DNA of 11,271 nt from Parcubacteria group bacterium CG11_big_fil_rev_8_21_14_0_20_39_14. GTDB lineage: Bacteria; Patescibacteriota; Minisyncoccia; Minisyncoccales; GCA-002787255. The notes beneath the pieces were generated by a model. That model was not told where the DNA came from. It ran no database searches and was given only the letters and a program-made list of their open reading frames with translations. How positions within the stretch are numbered: position 1 is the stretch's first letter; every line of letters starts with the position of its first letter. Below are positions 1-6,316 of the stretch, piece by piece. The stretch spans positions 1 through 11,271 of the forward strand of contig PCWD01000023.1 of assembly GCA_002787255.1 (NCBI GenBank), written 5' to 3'. The position numbers and the translations under genes were made by a program.

Positions 1-1
1 C

Positions 2-553
2 CGAGCTAAAGAGGAATTAAAGGGCCTGGAAGATTTGCCTTTAATCGGAGGATTGGTTAAGGGATTAGGGAAATTCGTTGATTTAGTGGAAAAAGTTGAG
101 GAAGCCGGAGGAGAAATTAAGAGAAAGGGGGAGATAAAAGGGCTGGGAGAAAAAACAAAAGGGATTTATGGATTTTCAATAAAAACAGGAATAGGAGGAA
201 GACCAACCCTGCACCAGAACAAGTTCGGTGCAGGGCAAGAATTTCAAACCTTTGGCAATATTAAGAAAACCAAGGAAGGTTTTAAAATTACTGAAACAAG
301 AGAACCAATAGTTGATGTTTTTGATGAAAAAGACCATATTTTAATTGTTGCCGAACTACCAGGAGTTAGTGAAGACAGCATTACCTTAGACATGAAAGGA
401 GACATTTTAACTTTAGAAGCTGGAGACGAGAAAAGAAAATACGCAAAAGAAATTTTACTCCCGGCAAAAGTTTACCCCCACACCAAAGAAACTTCTTTTA
501 AAAACGGGGTACTAGAGGTAAGAATTAAAAAAATTAAAGAAACAAAAAGGTAA
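2..553 (+). CDS. gvpH: Gas vesicle protein GvpH, Hsp20/alpha-crystallin family (5' end missing)
   Basis: Small heat-shock-like gas vesicle protein, thought in other organisms to keep gas vesicle proteins soluble. The frame is open to the left edge, reading RAKEELKGLEDL before the TTG at 35, so the true start is probably upstream. The N-terminal half has the GvpH-type segment IGGLVKGLGKFVDLVEKVEE followed by GIYGFSIKTGIGGRP. An alpha-crystallin domain follows, with VDVFDEKDHILIVAELPGV, then ILLPAKV and the C-terminal strand FKNGVLEV. A palindrome at 207-235 inserts about ten residues (TLHQNKFGAGQ) between GGRP and EFQTFGN. A second inverted-repeat arm begins at 474 inside the gene, and the last 22 codons have a diverged duplicate downstream (571-639), so the C-terminus may be rearranged. 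Identification as an Hsp20 protein is firm; GvpH rather than a generic Hsp20 rests on the N-terminal segment and the gvp neighbours. Confidence 0.85.
   Translation, partial: RAKEELKGLEDLPLIGGLVKGLGKFVDLVEKVEEAGGEIKRKGEIKGLGEKTKGIYGFSIKTGIGGRPTLHQNKFGAGQEFQTFGNIKKTKEGFKITETREPIVDVFDEKDHILIVAELPGVSEDSITLDMKGDILTLEAGDEKRKYAKEILLPAKVYPHTKETSFKNGVLEVRIKKIKETKR
207..235. repeat. In-frame palindromic element inside gvpH
   Basis: The arms CCCTGCACC and GGTGCAGGG pair perfectly around an AGAACAAGTTC loop. The loop and arms resemble those at 8686-8714 and 3054-3081, which share a GCACCAGA.C core. It is read through as TLHQNKFGAGQ and adds no stop. Confidence 0.8.
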
Positions 554-572
554 AAATTTTTGGTGTGGGGGT
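474..572. repeat. Inverted-repeat pair spanning the gvpH 3' end
   Basis: The arms ACCCCCACACCAAA (474-487) and TTTGGTGTGGGGGT (559-572) are perfect 14-bp complements, 71 bases apart. The interval contains the final 22 codons and stop of gvpH. The same arm sequence, with a short loop, forms the compact palindrome inside the Get3-like gene at 8245-8278, so this looks like an expanded or recombined member of the same family. Confidence 0.75.
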
Positions 573-639
573 GAATTTTGAGTCAAAAGAAAAAAGCTTT
601 AAAAATGGAGTACTGGAAGTAAAAATGAAAAAATTATGA
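571..639 (+). pseudogene. Remnant 3' end of a second Hsp20/GvpH-like gene
   Basis: A short frame right after the inverted-repeat arm reads VNFESKEKSFKNGVLEVKMKKL and then stops at TGA. It matches the gvpH C-terminus (ETSFKNGVLEVRIKKI) over the last beta-strand. The two copies differ mainly at synonymous positions (for example Ser TCT versus AGC, Asn AAC versus AAT, Leu CTA versus CTG), so both were under protein-level selection before one became a fragment. It could be what is left of a tandem paralogue, or the original gvpH tail displaced by an insertion. The GTG at 571 could in principle start a 22-residue peptide, but nothing suggests it is made. Confidence 0.6.
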
Positions 640-829
640 CCCAGTAGAGCAACTTTGAACGGATTCGTTTCTGGGCGTCATTCTAAGCTTCAAAAATAAG
701 TAATTTGTGAGTTATTGGCTTGCGTCTTGTACTTTTTTTTATACTCACTCGCCCAAAAGGTTAAACTTAACTATTTCAAATTATCAATCTAAATCTATCC
801 AACTTTGAATACTCTAAATTCGGTCAAGA
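640..829. other. Non-coding spacer upstream of the CDC48 gene
   Basis: No convincing reading frame. It holds an imperfect inverted repeat (ATGACCCAG at 636-644 with CTGGGCGTCAT at 671-681) and a 10-base direct repeat CAACTTTGAA (650-659 and 800-809). A TATACT at 740-745 with an upstream TTGGCT 19 bases away is a weak promoter candidate. This is the longest gene-free stretch in the left half, so transcription of the CDC48 group could begin here. Confidence 0.4.
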
Positions 830-853
830 GTGTTCAAGGTTGTCTTACTGGGT

Positions 854-3184
854 ATGACAGTCACTTTTAAAGTAGCTGAGGCAGAAACAAAAGATGTGGG
901 AAGGGCTATTGTTCGAATAGACCCAAAAGATTTTTCCAGAGTTAAAGCCGAAGTTGGGGATATAGTAAAAATCAAAAACTTGCCCCGTACCGAACCGAAG
1001 GTTCTGGTGCGAGGTCAAAAATCCCCGAAGCAATCCTTTCGGGATACTACGGGGCAGGCAAAAAGCAAAAATATTGCCATAGCTAAGATAATGCCGGCTT
1101 TTGAGGAAATGAGAGGCAAGGGAGTGGTTCAAATGGATGGGATACTGAGAGAAAATACCGGAGCTGGGCTTGGCGAAAAGGTGAGCATTGAAAAAATTAC
1201 TATAAACCCGGCTTCAACCATAATCTTAAAACCTTTAACTTCGGAAAGCTCTTTAAAAGAGACTGATTCGGAATACTTAGCCCAAATATTGGATGGCACC
1301 CCGGTCGTTAAAGGAAATAAAATCCGTGTAACTTTTTTTGGAAGCAAATTTCAAGATTTTGAAGTTGAAGATACCGACCCCCAGGGAGCGGTTTTAATAA
1401 ATTCCGGAACGGCTATCAAAATAAAAGGAGTGGCCAGGGAAAAGAGAGGGGTGGGGATTACCTATGAGGACATCGGCGGGCTTAAAAAAGAAATTGGCAA
1501 AATCAGAGAAATGATTGAACTTCCATTAAAATATCCCGAAGTCTTTGAAAGATTGGGAATTTCAGCTCCCAAAGGAGTTTTGCTCCATGGACCGCCGGGT
1601 TGTGGAAAAACTTTAATTGCCAAAGCTGTTGCCAATGAAACCGATGCTTATTTTACCTCCATTTCTGGACCGGAAATTATGGGGAAATTTTACGGCGAAT
1701 CGGAAGGTAGGCTCCGAGAAGTCTTTGAAGAAGCCAAAGCAAATACTCCAGCTATCCTGGTGATAGATGAAATAGACGCTATTGCTCCAAAAAGAGAGGA
1801 TATGGGCGGAGAAAAACAAGTAGAAAGAAGAGTAGTGGCCCAGCTTCTTGCCTTGATGGATGGTTTAGAGTCAAGGGGAAACTTGGTGGTTATTGGACTT
1901 ACCAACATTCCAAATACTTTAGATCCAGCTCTTCGAAGGCCAGGAAGATTTGATAGAGAAATTTCAATTTCTATTCCCGATAAAAATGGCAGAAAAGAAA
2001 TATTAGAAATTCATACTCGGGGCATGCCCCTGGCTAAGGATGCTTGCCCCGTTAGAAACGGAATTTCTAATGGGGTTGATTTAGATAAATTAGCTGAGAT
2101 TACTCACGGATTTGTGGGAGCGGATCTGGAGGCTTTAGCTCGGGAAGCAGCGATGTCGGCCTTGCGAGAAATTATGCCGGAGATTGAGTTTGAAAAAGAA
2201 TACATTCCTTATAAAAAACTTTTGGGGCTGGAGGTTACTATGGATCATTTTCGGGAGGCGTTGAAAGAAGTTGAGCCCTCGGCTTTAAGAGAAGTATTTA
2301 CCGAAATTCCCGATGTTAAATGGGAAGATGTGGGAGGATTAGAAGAGGTCAAGCAGATCCTAAAAGAAACTATTGAGTGGCCCTTAAAATATGGGAAACT
2401 CTTTGAAGAAGCTAATACTAAGCCCCCTAAAGGAATATTGCTTCATGGAGCCCCGGGAGTCGGTAAAACTTTGTTGGCTAAAGCCGTAGCCACAGAATCT
2501 GGAGTAAATTTTATATCCGTAAAAGGGCCGGAACTTTTATCTCGCTGGATAGGAGAAAGCGAGAAAGGGATAAGAGAGGTATTTAAAAAAGCTCGTCAAG
2601 CTTCTCCCTGTATTGTATTTTTTGATGAAATTGACGCCATCTGCCCAAAAAGAAGTGGAGAGATAGGAGATTCCGGAGTAACTCAAAGGGTGGTCAGCCA
2701 ATTTTTAACAGAGCTGGATGGTTTAGAAGAGCTTAAGGGGGTAGTAATTCTTGGAGCAACTAATAGATTGGATATTGTTGATTCTGCTTTGCTGCGACCG
2801 GGGAGATTTGATTTTCTTTTAGAGCTTCCCAGTCCCGATGAGAAAACAAGGCGGGAAATATTTAAAATTCACACCAAAGCAAAACCTTTGGCTCAAGATG
2901 TAAATTTAGAGAACATGGCCAAAGAAACTGAAGGACTTACCGGCGCCGATATAGAAACCATTTGTAAAAAAGCATCATTGCTGGCTATCAGGGAATTTAT
3001 AAAAAGTGGAAAGTATGGCAATCCGAAAGAGGGGAGGAAGAGTTCCAAGAAACCCAGCACCAGAGCGAAGCACGGTGCTGGACTAGTCCCGCACCGTCCC
3101 GCCAGAGGCGGGACTGGTGCGGGGTTTAAAATCTCCGCTCGGCATTTTAAAAAAGTTCCACTTACTCAAAAACAGAATAAATAA
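854..3184 (+). CDS. CDC48/p97 (VAT)-type AAA+ ATPase
   Basis: Double-ring AAA+ unfoldase of the CDC48/VCP/VAT family, which uses ATP to extract or unfold proteins in the cytosol. Counting from the ATG at 854 (776 aa), an N-terminal double-psi-barrel domain begins at TFKVAEAETKDVGRAIVRID. D1 has Walker A GPPGCGKT (246-253) and Walker B ILVIDEIDA, with an arginine-rich LRRPGRFDREI. D2 has Walker A GAPGVGKT (532-539) and Walker B IVFFDEIDA. Both Walker B glutamates are present, so both rings look active. Three palindrome-encoded inserts lie at about 43-68, 398-408 and 734-757; removing them gives about 710 aa, near the archaeal VAT size. A GTG at 830 would add eight residues; neither start has a clear ribosome site, and the family N-terminus favours 854. 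It is 12 bases upstream of the winged-helix gene. In this cluster it may do work like that of GvpN, another AAA+ protein (inference). Confidence 0.93.
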   Translation: MTVTFKVAEAETKDVGRAIVRIDPKDFSRVKAEVGDIVKIKNLPRTEPKVLVRGQKSPKQSFRDTTGQAKSKNIAIAKIMPAFEEMRGKGVVQMDGILRENTGAGLGEKVSIEKITINPASTIILKPLTSESSLKETDSEYLAQILDGTPVVKGNKIRVTFFGSKFQDFEVEDTDPQGAVLINSGTAIKIKGVAREKRGVGITYEDIGGLKKEIGKIREMIELPLKYPEVFERLGISAPKGVLLHGPPGCGKTLIAKAVANETDAYFTSISGPEIMGKFYGESEGRLREVFEEAKANTPAILVIDEIDAIAPKREDMGGEKQVERRVVAQLLALMDGLESRGNLVVIGLTNIPNTLDPALRRPGRFDREISISIPDKNGRKEILEIHTRGMPLAKDACPVRNGISNGVDLDKLAEITHGFVGADLEALAREAAMSALREIMPEIEFEKEYIPYKKLLGLEVTMDHFREALKEVEPSALREVFTEIPDVKWEDVGGLEEVKQILKETIEWPLKYGKLFEEANTKPPKGILLHGAPGVGKTLLAKAVATESGVNFISVKGPELLSRWIGESEKGIREVFKKARQASPCIVFFDEIDAICPKRSGEIGDSGVTQRVVSQFLTELDGLEELKGVVILGATNRLDIVDSALLRPGRFDFLLELPSPDEKTRREIFKIHTKAKPLAQDVNLENMAKETEGLTGADIETICKKASLLAIREFIKSGKYGNPKEGRKSSKKPSTRAKHGAGLVPHRPARGGTGAGFKISARHFKKVPLTQKQNK
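981..1056. repeat. Nested palindromic element inside the CDC48 N domain
   Basis: The outer arms TGCCCCGTA (981-989) and TACGGGGCA (1048-1056) are complementary. Within lies a second hairpin at 1021-1045 with arms ATCCCCGAA and TTTCGGGAT. The encoded loop of about 26 residues (starting LPRTEPKV) sits between DIVKIKN and KSKNIAIAKIMPA, which are normally almost adjacent in CDC48 N domains. It looks like one element inserted into another. Confidence 0.75.
2047..2075. repeat. In-frame CCCCGTTAGAAA palindrome between CDC48 D1 subdomains
   Basis: The arms CCCCGTTAGAAA and TTTCTAATGGGG pair with one G-T wobble. It is read as CPVRNGISNGV in the middle of a segment that in this family normally reads like MPLAxDVDLDKLAE. 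The insert is 33 bases, exactly 11 codons. Its arm sequence is the same as the ends of the intergenic repeats at 6060-6193 and 7341-7473. Confidence 0.85.
3054..3124. repeat. Two adjacent palindromes near the CDC48 3' end
   Basis: The first hairpin (3054-3081) has arms CCAGCACC and GGTGCTGG. The second (3088-3123) has arms CCCGCACCGTCCCGCC and GGCGGGACTGGTGCGGG around an AGA loop, with one extra base. Together they encode a Gly/Ala/Arg-rich stretch just before KISARHFKKV, the conserved C-terminal segment of the D2 lid. The GC content is far above that of the surrounding gene. Confidence 0.8.
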
Positions 3185-3196
3185 TGTCAAAATAAA

Positions 3197-3700
3197 ATGG
3201 CCTTAACAGCTACAGAACAAGATATTTTAAACATCATTGGAAAGTTAAGGGGAGAAGCGGGCCCAAGTCGAATTGCCAGGGAGGCAATGATTAGCCCGGA
3301 ATATGCTGGATATCTGTGTAAGTGCATGGCAAAAAATGGCTATTTAGAATTAACTGCTGAAAGGACCTATAAGTTGAGGCCAAAAGGAAAAAAGTTTTTC
3401 CTCAGTCAGACAGAAGCCCTTTGGGATAAAGAAACAATTAAGGAAATAGCGGGTCAGTTAGCCAAAGAATTAGGAAAAAGCTCTTCTCTCGGCCTGGTCA
3501 AGTCTGTCCCTAAATCTCGTTTCAGTCGGAGGCTCACCCAAGAACTTCCAAAGGAAATTAAAATCAAAGAAAGCTTTATTAGTCCATTTGAGGAAGAAGT
3601 TAAACTTGAGTATGATTTTGCCGAAGGTCCCGAGAAGAAATTTATCTCGAGTGAAGACCTTGATAAAACTTTGAGGACACTTAAAAAGTTGAAAAAATAA
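3197..3700 (+). CDS. Winged-helix DNA-binding-like protein, possible cluster regulator
   Basis: A 167-residue protein. Residues about 3-65 read as a winged helix: a first helix TATEQDILNIIGKL, a helix-turn-helix around PSRIAREAMISPEYAGYLCKCM, and a wing YLELTAERTYKLRPKGKKFF. The rest is charged and ends in a Lys-rich tail (TLRTLKKLKK), with no membrane segment. No specific family can be named. It lies 12 bases after CDC48 and 11 bases before the actin-like gene, so it is co-transcribed with them. A transcriptional role in controlling the cluster is plausible but inferred; a winged helix can also serve protein-protein contact. The start is the only good ATG, with no Shine-Dalgarno sequence. 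Confidence 0.7.
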   Translation: MALTATEQDILNIIGKLRGEAGPSRIAREAMISPEYAGYLCKCMAKNGYLELTAERTYKLRPKGKKFFLSQTEALWDKETIKEIAGQLAKELGKSSSLGLVKSVPKSRFSRRLTQELPKEIKIKESFISPFEEEVKLEYDFAEGPEKKFISSEDLDKTLRTLKKLKK

Positions 3701-3711
3701 CCAAAAAAATA

Positions 3712-4803
3712 ATGCCAAAAAAACTTAAAAAAATAAAAACCCCGCCGAAGGCGAGGCTCGCCCAAAAGGGCGGCAAAAAAATAAAAGACGAAAAGCTTGT
3801 TATGGGTAAAGGATTAGATATTGGTACGAGTTTTGTTGAATGCGCTGAAAAGAAAGGCGAAAAGATTATTTTTAAGAGACAAAGAAATGCTTTTTTTGAA
3901 ATTGAATATACTGATTTTACCAAACGAATGCTTGCCAAAAGCAAGGTAAAATATATTCAGAAGGAGAACAAATTATACATAGTTGGTGATGAAGCAATTA
4001 AATTTGCCAACATGTTTAATCGGGATACTAGAAGACCCTTAAGCAGGGGCGTGATTAGTCCTTCTGAAAAAGAAGCCTTGCCCATGATAGGGCTCCTTAT
4101 TAAGAGCGTAGTTGGAGCGCCGAAGTATGAAGGAGAAATAATTTATTATTCTGTTCCAGGAGAACCGGTAGATGCAGATTTTGACATAGTCTATCATCAG
4201 AATGTTCTCTCTGAAATGCTGAAAAGACTGGACTACACCCCCAAGTCAATTAACGAGGGCTTGGCCATAGTTCTTTCTGAATTAGAAGAAGAGAAATTTA
4301 CCGGTATTGGACTTTCTTTTGGTGGGGGAATGGTTAATGTCTGCTTGAGCTGTCTATCTGTTCCTGTTTTTACTTTTAGTATTGCCAAGGCCGGGGATTG
4401 GATAGATCAGCAGGTAGCTCGAGCAATTGATGAGCGAGCCACCAGGGTTTGCGCTATTAAGGAATCTACGCTTGATCTGACAAAAAAAGAGCACCTCAGT
4501 AAAGTTGAGCAAGCTCTATCTATTTATTATAACCATTTAATAGAATACGTAATATCCCATATCAAAAGCGTGTTTGAAGAAACCAAAAAAATGCCTCGGA
4601 TTGAAAAACCGATTACTATAATCTTATCGGGAGGCACTGCCCTGCCCAGAGGTTTTTTGGAAAGGTTTAAACAATTGTTAAGAAAAGCAGATTTTCCTCT
4701 TGGGGTGGGCGAGATTAAAATGGCCTCCCAGCCTTTGTTTAGTGTGGCCAAAGGAGCCCTGATTGCCGCTATTTCAGATGAGGGAAAGAGAAAAAAGGGA
4801 TAA
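3712..4803 (+). CDS. Actin/Hsp70-fold ATPase (MreB/DnaK-like nucleotide-binding domain)
   Basis: A 363-residue protein with the actin-superfamily nucleotide-binding pattern: phosphate-1 loop LDIGTSFVE (about 35-43), phosphate-2 loop GIGLSFGGGMVN (198-209), and adenosine motif IILSGGTALPRGF (304-316). There is no C-terminal substrate-binding domain as in full Hsp70, and the length matches a lone Hsp70 nucleotide-binding domain or MreB/ParM. The first 30 residues are a Lys-rich extension carrying a small palindrome (3740-3774); an ATG at 3802 just before GKGLDIGTS may be the ancestral start. The next gene carries a J domain, the classical activator of Hsp70 ATPases, which makes an Hsp70-like role attractive. 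A filament-forming role as in MreB or ParM is the alternative. The family is clear, the exact function is not. Confidence 0.8.
   Translation: MPKKLKKIKTPPKARLAQKGGKKIKDEKLVMGKGLDIGTSFVECAEKKGEKIIFKRQRNAFFEIEYTDFTKRMLAKSKVKYIQKENKLYIVGDEAIKFANMFNRDTRRPLSRGVISPSEKEALPMIGLLIKSVVGAPKYEGEIIYYSVPGEPVDADFDIVYHQNVLSEMLKRLDYTPKSINEGLAIVLSELEEEKFTGIGLSFGGGMVNVCLSCLSVPVFTFSIAKAGDWIDQQVARAIDERATRVCAIKESTLDLTKKEHLSKVEQALSIYYNHLIEYVISHIKSVFEETKKMPRIEKPITIILSGGTALPRGFLERFKQLLRKADFPLGVGEIKMASQPLFSVAKGALIAAISDEGKRKKG
3740..3774. repeat. GC-rich palindromic element in the 5' end of the actin-like gene
   Basis: Two small hairpins (CGCCGAAGGCG and GCCCAAAAGGGC) lie inside an outer CCGCC/GGCGG pair. They encode PPKARLAQKGG in an otherwise Lys-rich leader. 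The base composition is unlike the A-rich flanks. Confidence 0.6.
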
Positions 4804-4818
4804 ATATAAAAACTCAAA

Positions 4819-5877
4819 ATGGAGGAAGGTAAATACATATACTCTATAATTAAGGAAGCCCAAGATCGAAAATTTGGTTCTATTGGAATAAATGATCGAG
4901 AAGTAAGCCTTGTTCATTTCAAAGACATATCGGCAGTAGTTTCAAGTACTCCCATTATTAATTTTGATCGCTTAGACAAAAAAGAGCTAACCAGAAATGT
5001 TGCTATCCACCAGAAAACGAACGAAGAAGTGATGAAAGATTGTGATGTTGTTCCCATGGCCTTCGGGATTATTGCACCAAATGTTGATGAAGTATCGCGC
5101 ATTTTAGAAAAAGCTTATCTTCAGTTCAAAACAGCCTTAAAGAAAGTTGCAGGGAAAGTGGAATTTGCAGTTCAAGTTTTTTGGGACGAAAAGAAAATGC
5201 TGGAAAATTTAACCAATGAAAATATTGAGATAAAAAAATTAAAAGAAAAGGCCCAATCCCCAGTCAAGGGCATAACCGCTAAATTAAAGTTGGGAAAATT
5301 GCTTTTTGAAACCTTGGAAGAAAAATGTAGAGAATATCTGAAAGACATTGAAAATTCTTTAAAAGAATGTTGCTTAGATTCAAAAGAGGGAAAGTTACTA
5401 AAAACCAATAGTCAATCTACGATATCTCTTGAGCCAGTAATGATTGGAAATATCTCTTTTCTGGTCGAAAAGAAAGCTGAACCCGAATTTGATAAAAAAA
5501 TGCAAGAACTTGGGCAAAAATATGGAGAGAATCTAAGATTTAAATATGTGGGCCCCATGCCTCCTTATAGCTTTGTAAATATCAATCTTAAGCTTGGGAA
5601 TTTTGAAGTAATCAATGAAGCTAGAAAACTTTTAGGCTTAGGAGAGAAGGTTACTTTTGCTGAAATTAAAAACGCCTATTATGCCCTGTCTCATCAATAT
5701 CATCCTGATAAATATGGCGGTGAATCAAAAACAGGAAAGGAGATGAAAAAAATAGCCCAAGCTTACAGCATTTTAGAAAATTACTGCCAGAGTTGCGACG
5801 AATTTACGGGAAAAATTGAGGGTCGAAAATACTCTTTTAGAGAAGAAGATGTGAAAAATTCTTTAATTATTAAATAG
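4819..5877 (+). CDS. gvpF/L: Gas vesicle protein GvpF/GvpL with C-terminal DnaJ J domain
   Basis: Residues 1 to about 255 are a GvpF/GvpL protein: N-terminal GKYIYSIIKE, the HQKTNEEVMKDCDVVPMAFG segment, a Lys/Glu-rich helical middle, and the GPMPPYSFVNINL signature near the end. GvpF/L proteins are minor gas vesicle components thought to act early in assembly and to bind GvpA. Residues about 260-330 form a J domain with helix II ending in HQYHPDKYGG (HPD at 295-297) and helix III KIAQAYSILENY. J domains stimulate Hsp70 ATPases. At 352 residues it is about 100 longer than the two other paralogues here, and the J domain accounts for the excess. It begins 15 bases after the actin/Hsp70-fold gene, consistent with the two working together. 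No Shine-Dalgarno sequence is evident. Confidence 0.92.
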   Translation: MEEGKYIYSIIKEAQDRKFGSIGINDREVSLVHFKDISAVVSSTPIINFDRLDKKELTRNVAIHQKTNEEVMKDCDVVPMAFGIIAPNVDEVSRILEKAYLQFKTALKKVAGKVEFAVQVFWDEKKMLENLTNENIEIKKLKEKAQSPVKGITAKLKLGKLLFETLEEKCREYLKDIENSLKECCLDSKEGKLLKTNSQSTISLEPVMIGNISFLVEKKAEPEFDKKMQELGQKYGENLRFKYVGPMPPYSFVNINLKLGNFEVINEARKLLGLGEKVTFAEIKNAYYALSHQYHPDKYGGESKTGKEMKKIAQAYSILENYCQSCDEFTGKIEGRKYSFREEDVKNSLIIK

Positions 5878-6059
5878 GTTTACGATTATAGGTTTAATTT
5901 TTAACGGGGAGGGCATTAAAGGTTGAGTTTAAAATTAAAATTTAAAAGGATTATGTTTGCGGCTATTTTGAATTTTTTTTTGCAGGCATACGGAGCGCTC
6001 TTGTGAATACCTGGAACGCGGTTGCGGGATTTTTCACTAAATTATTTTAAGTAAAATGA
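5878..6059. other. Left part of the 439-base gene-poor gap
   Basis: No recognisable gene. A TTTTTAACGGGGA at 5898-5910 resembles the right end of the repeats nearby and may be a decayed fragment. Two tiny frames follow one another: an ATG at 5953 preceded by AAAAGGA (17 residues, MFAAILNFFLQAYGALL) and a GTG at 6003 overlapping its stop by four bases (15 residues, VNTWNAVAGFFTKLF). They are hydrophobic, but such short frames arise by chance. The structured repeat at 6060-6193 and a small frame at 6192-6284 fill the rest of the gap. Confidence 0.35.
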
Positions 6060-6193
6060 ACCCCGTTAGAAATCTTGGACATAAAATTTTTCAGAGAAAA
6101 ATTTTATGCTGAGTAATAGACGGGGTATAACAAAAAACAAAAATCTGACCGAAATTAGCAATCTGCTATATAAGGACAGATTTCTAACGGGGT
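6060..6193. repeat. 134-bp structured repeat, copy 1
   Basis: The ends ACCCCGTTAGAAATCT and AGATTTCTAACGGGGT are inverted repeats. Inside lies a perfect 12-bp hairpin (CATAAAATTTTT with AAAAATTTTATG), then an internal GACGGGGT that could pair with the left end instead of the right end, then an ATCTG...CAGAT hairpin near the right end. Copy 2 (7341-7473) has the same layout. No protein is encoded. It is too short to carry a transposase, so it would be a non-autonomous element or a structured RNA. Confidence 0.85.
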
Positions 6194-6284
6194 GAAAAAG
6201 ATAATAAATTTTTTCAAAAAGATATTAGGCTGGTTTAGATTTGGGAAGCCCAAAGTTTCTGGAGAAGTTCCCAGGGACCAGTAA
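6192..6284 (+). CDS. Possible 30-residue basic amphipathic peptide
   Basis: A GTG at the very end of repeat copy 1 opens a frame reading VKKIINFFKKILGWFRFG, then a polar tail ending PRDQ and a TAA. The first 17 residues would make a basic amphipathic helix. The GTG sits in the same repeat-end context (ACGGGGTGAA) as the start of the Get3-like gene at 7472. There is no independent ribosome site. It could be chance, or the tail of a gene broken by the repeat. Confidence 0.25.
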   Translation: MKKIINFFKKILGWFRFGKPKVSGEVPRDQ

Positions 6285-6316
6285 ATCAAGAACAATAGTT
6301 CAATAATTTTAGGATT

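Noticed and set aside
715..745. Possible sigma-70-like promoter TTGGCT plus TATACT before the CDC48 gene
   Set aside because: The spacer is 19 bases, the upstream hexamer is poor, and AT-rich sequence gives such matches by chance; mentioned only as weak in the spacer entry.
845..1347. Minus-strand frames opposite the CDC48 gene
   Set aside because: They lie antisense to a strongly conserved AAA+ protein, show no family motifs and have shadow-type composition.
3454..3944. Minus-strand Phe/Ser-rich frames around the winged-helix/actin junction
   Set aside because: The apparent hydrophobic proteins are the reverse of Lys/Glu-rich codons on the coding strand.
6056..6112. Short frame MNPVRNLGHKIFQRKILC at the left end of repeat copy 1
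   Set aside because: It is wholly made of repeat sequence and is not kept in copy 2.
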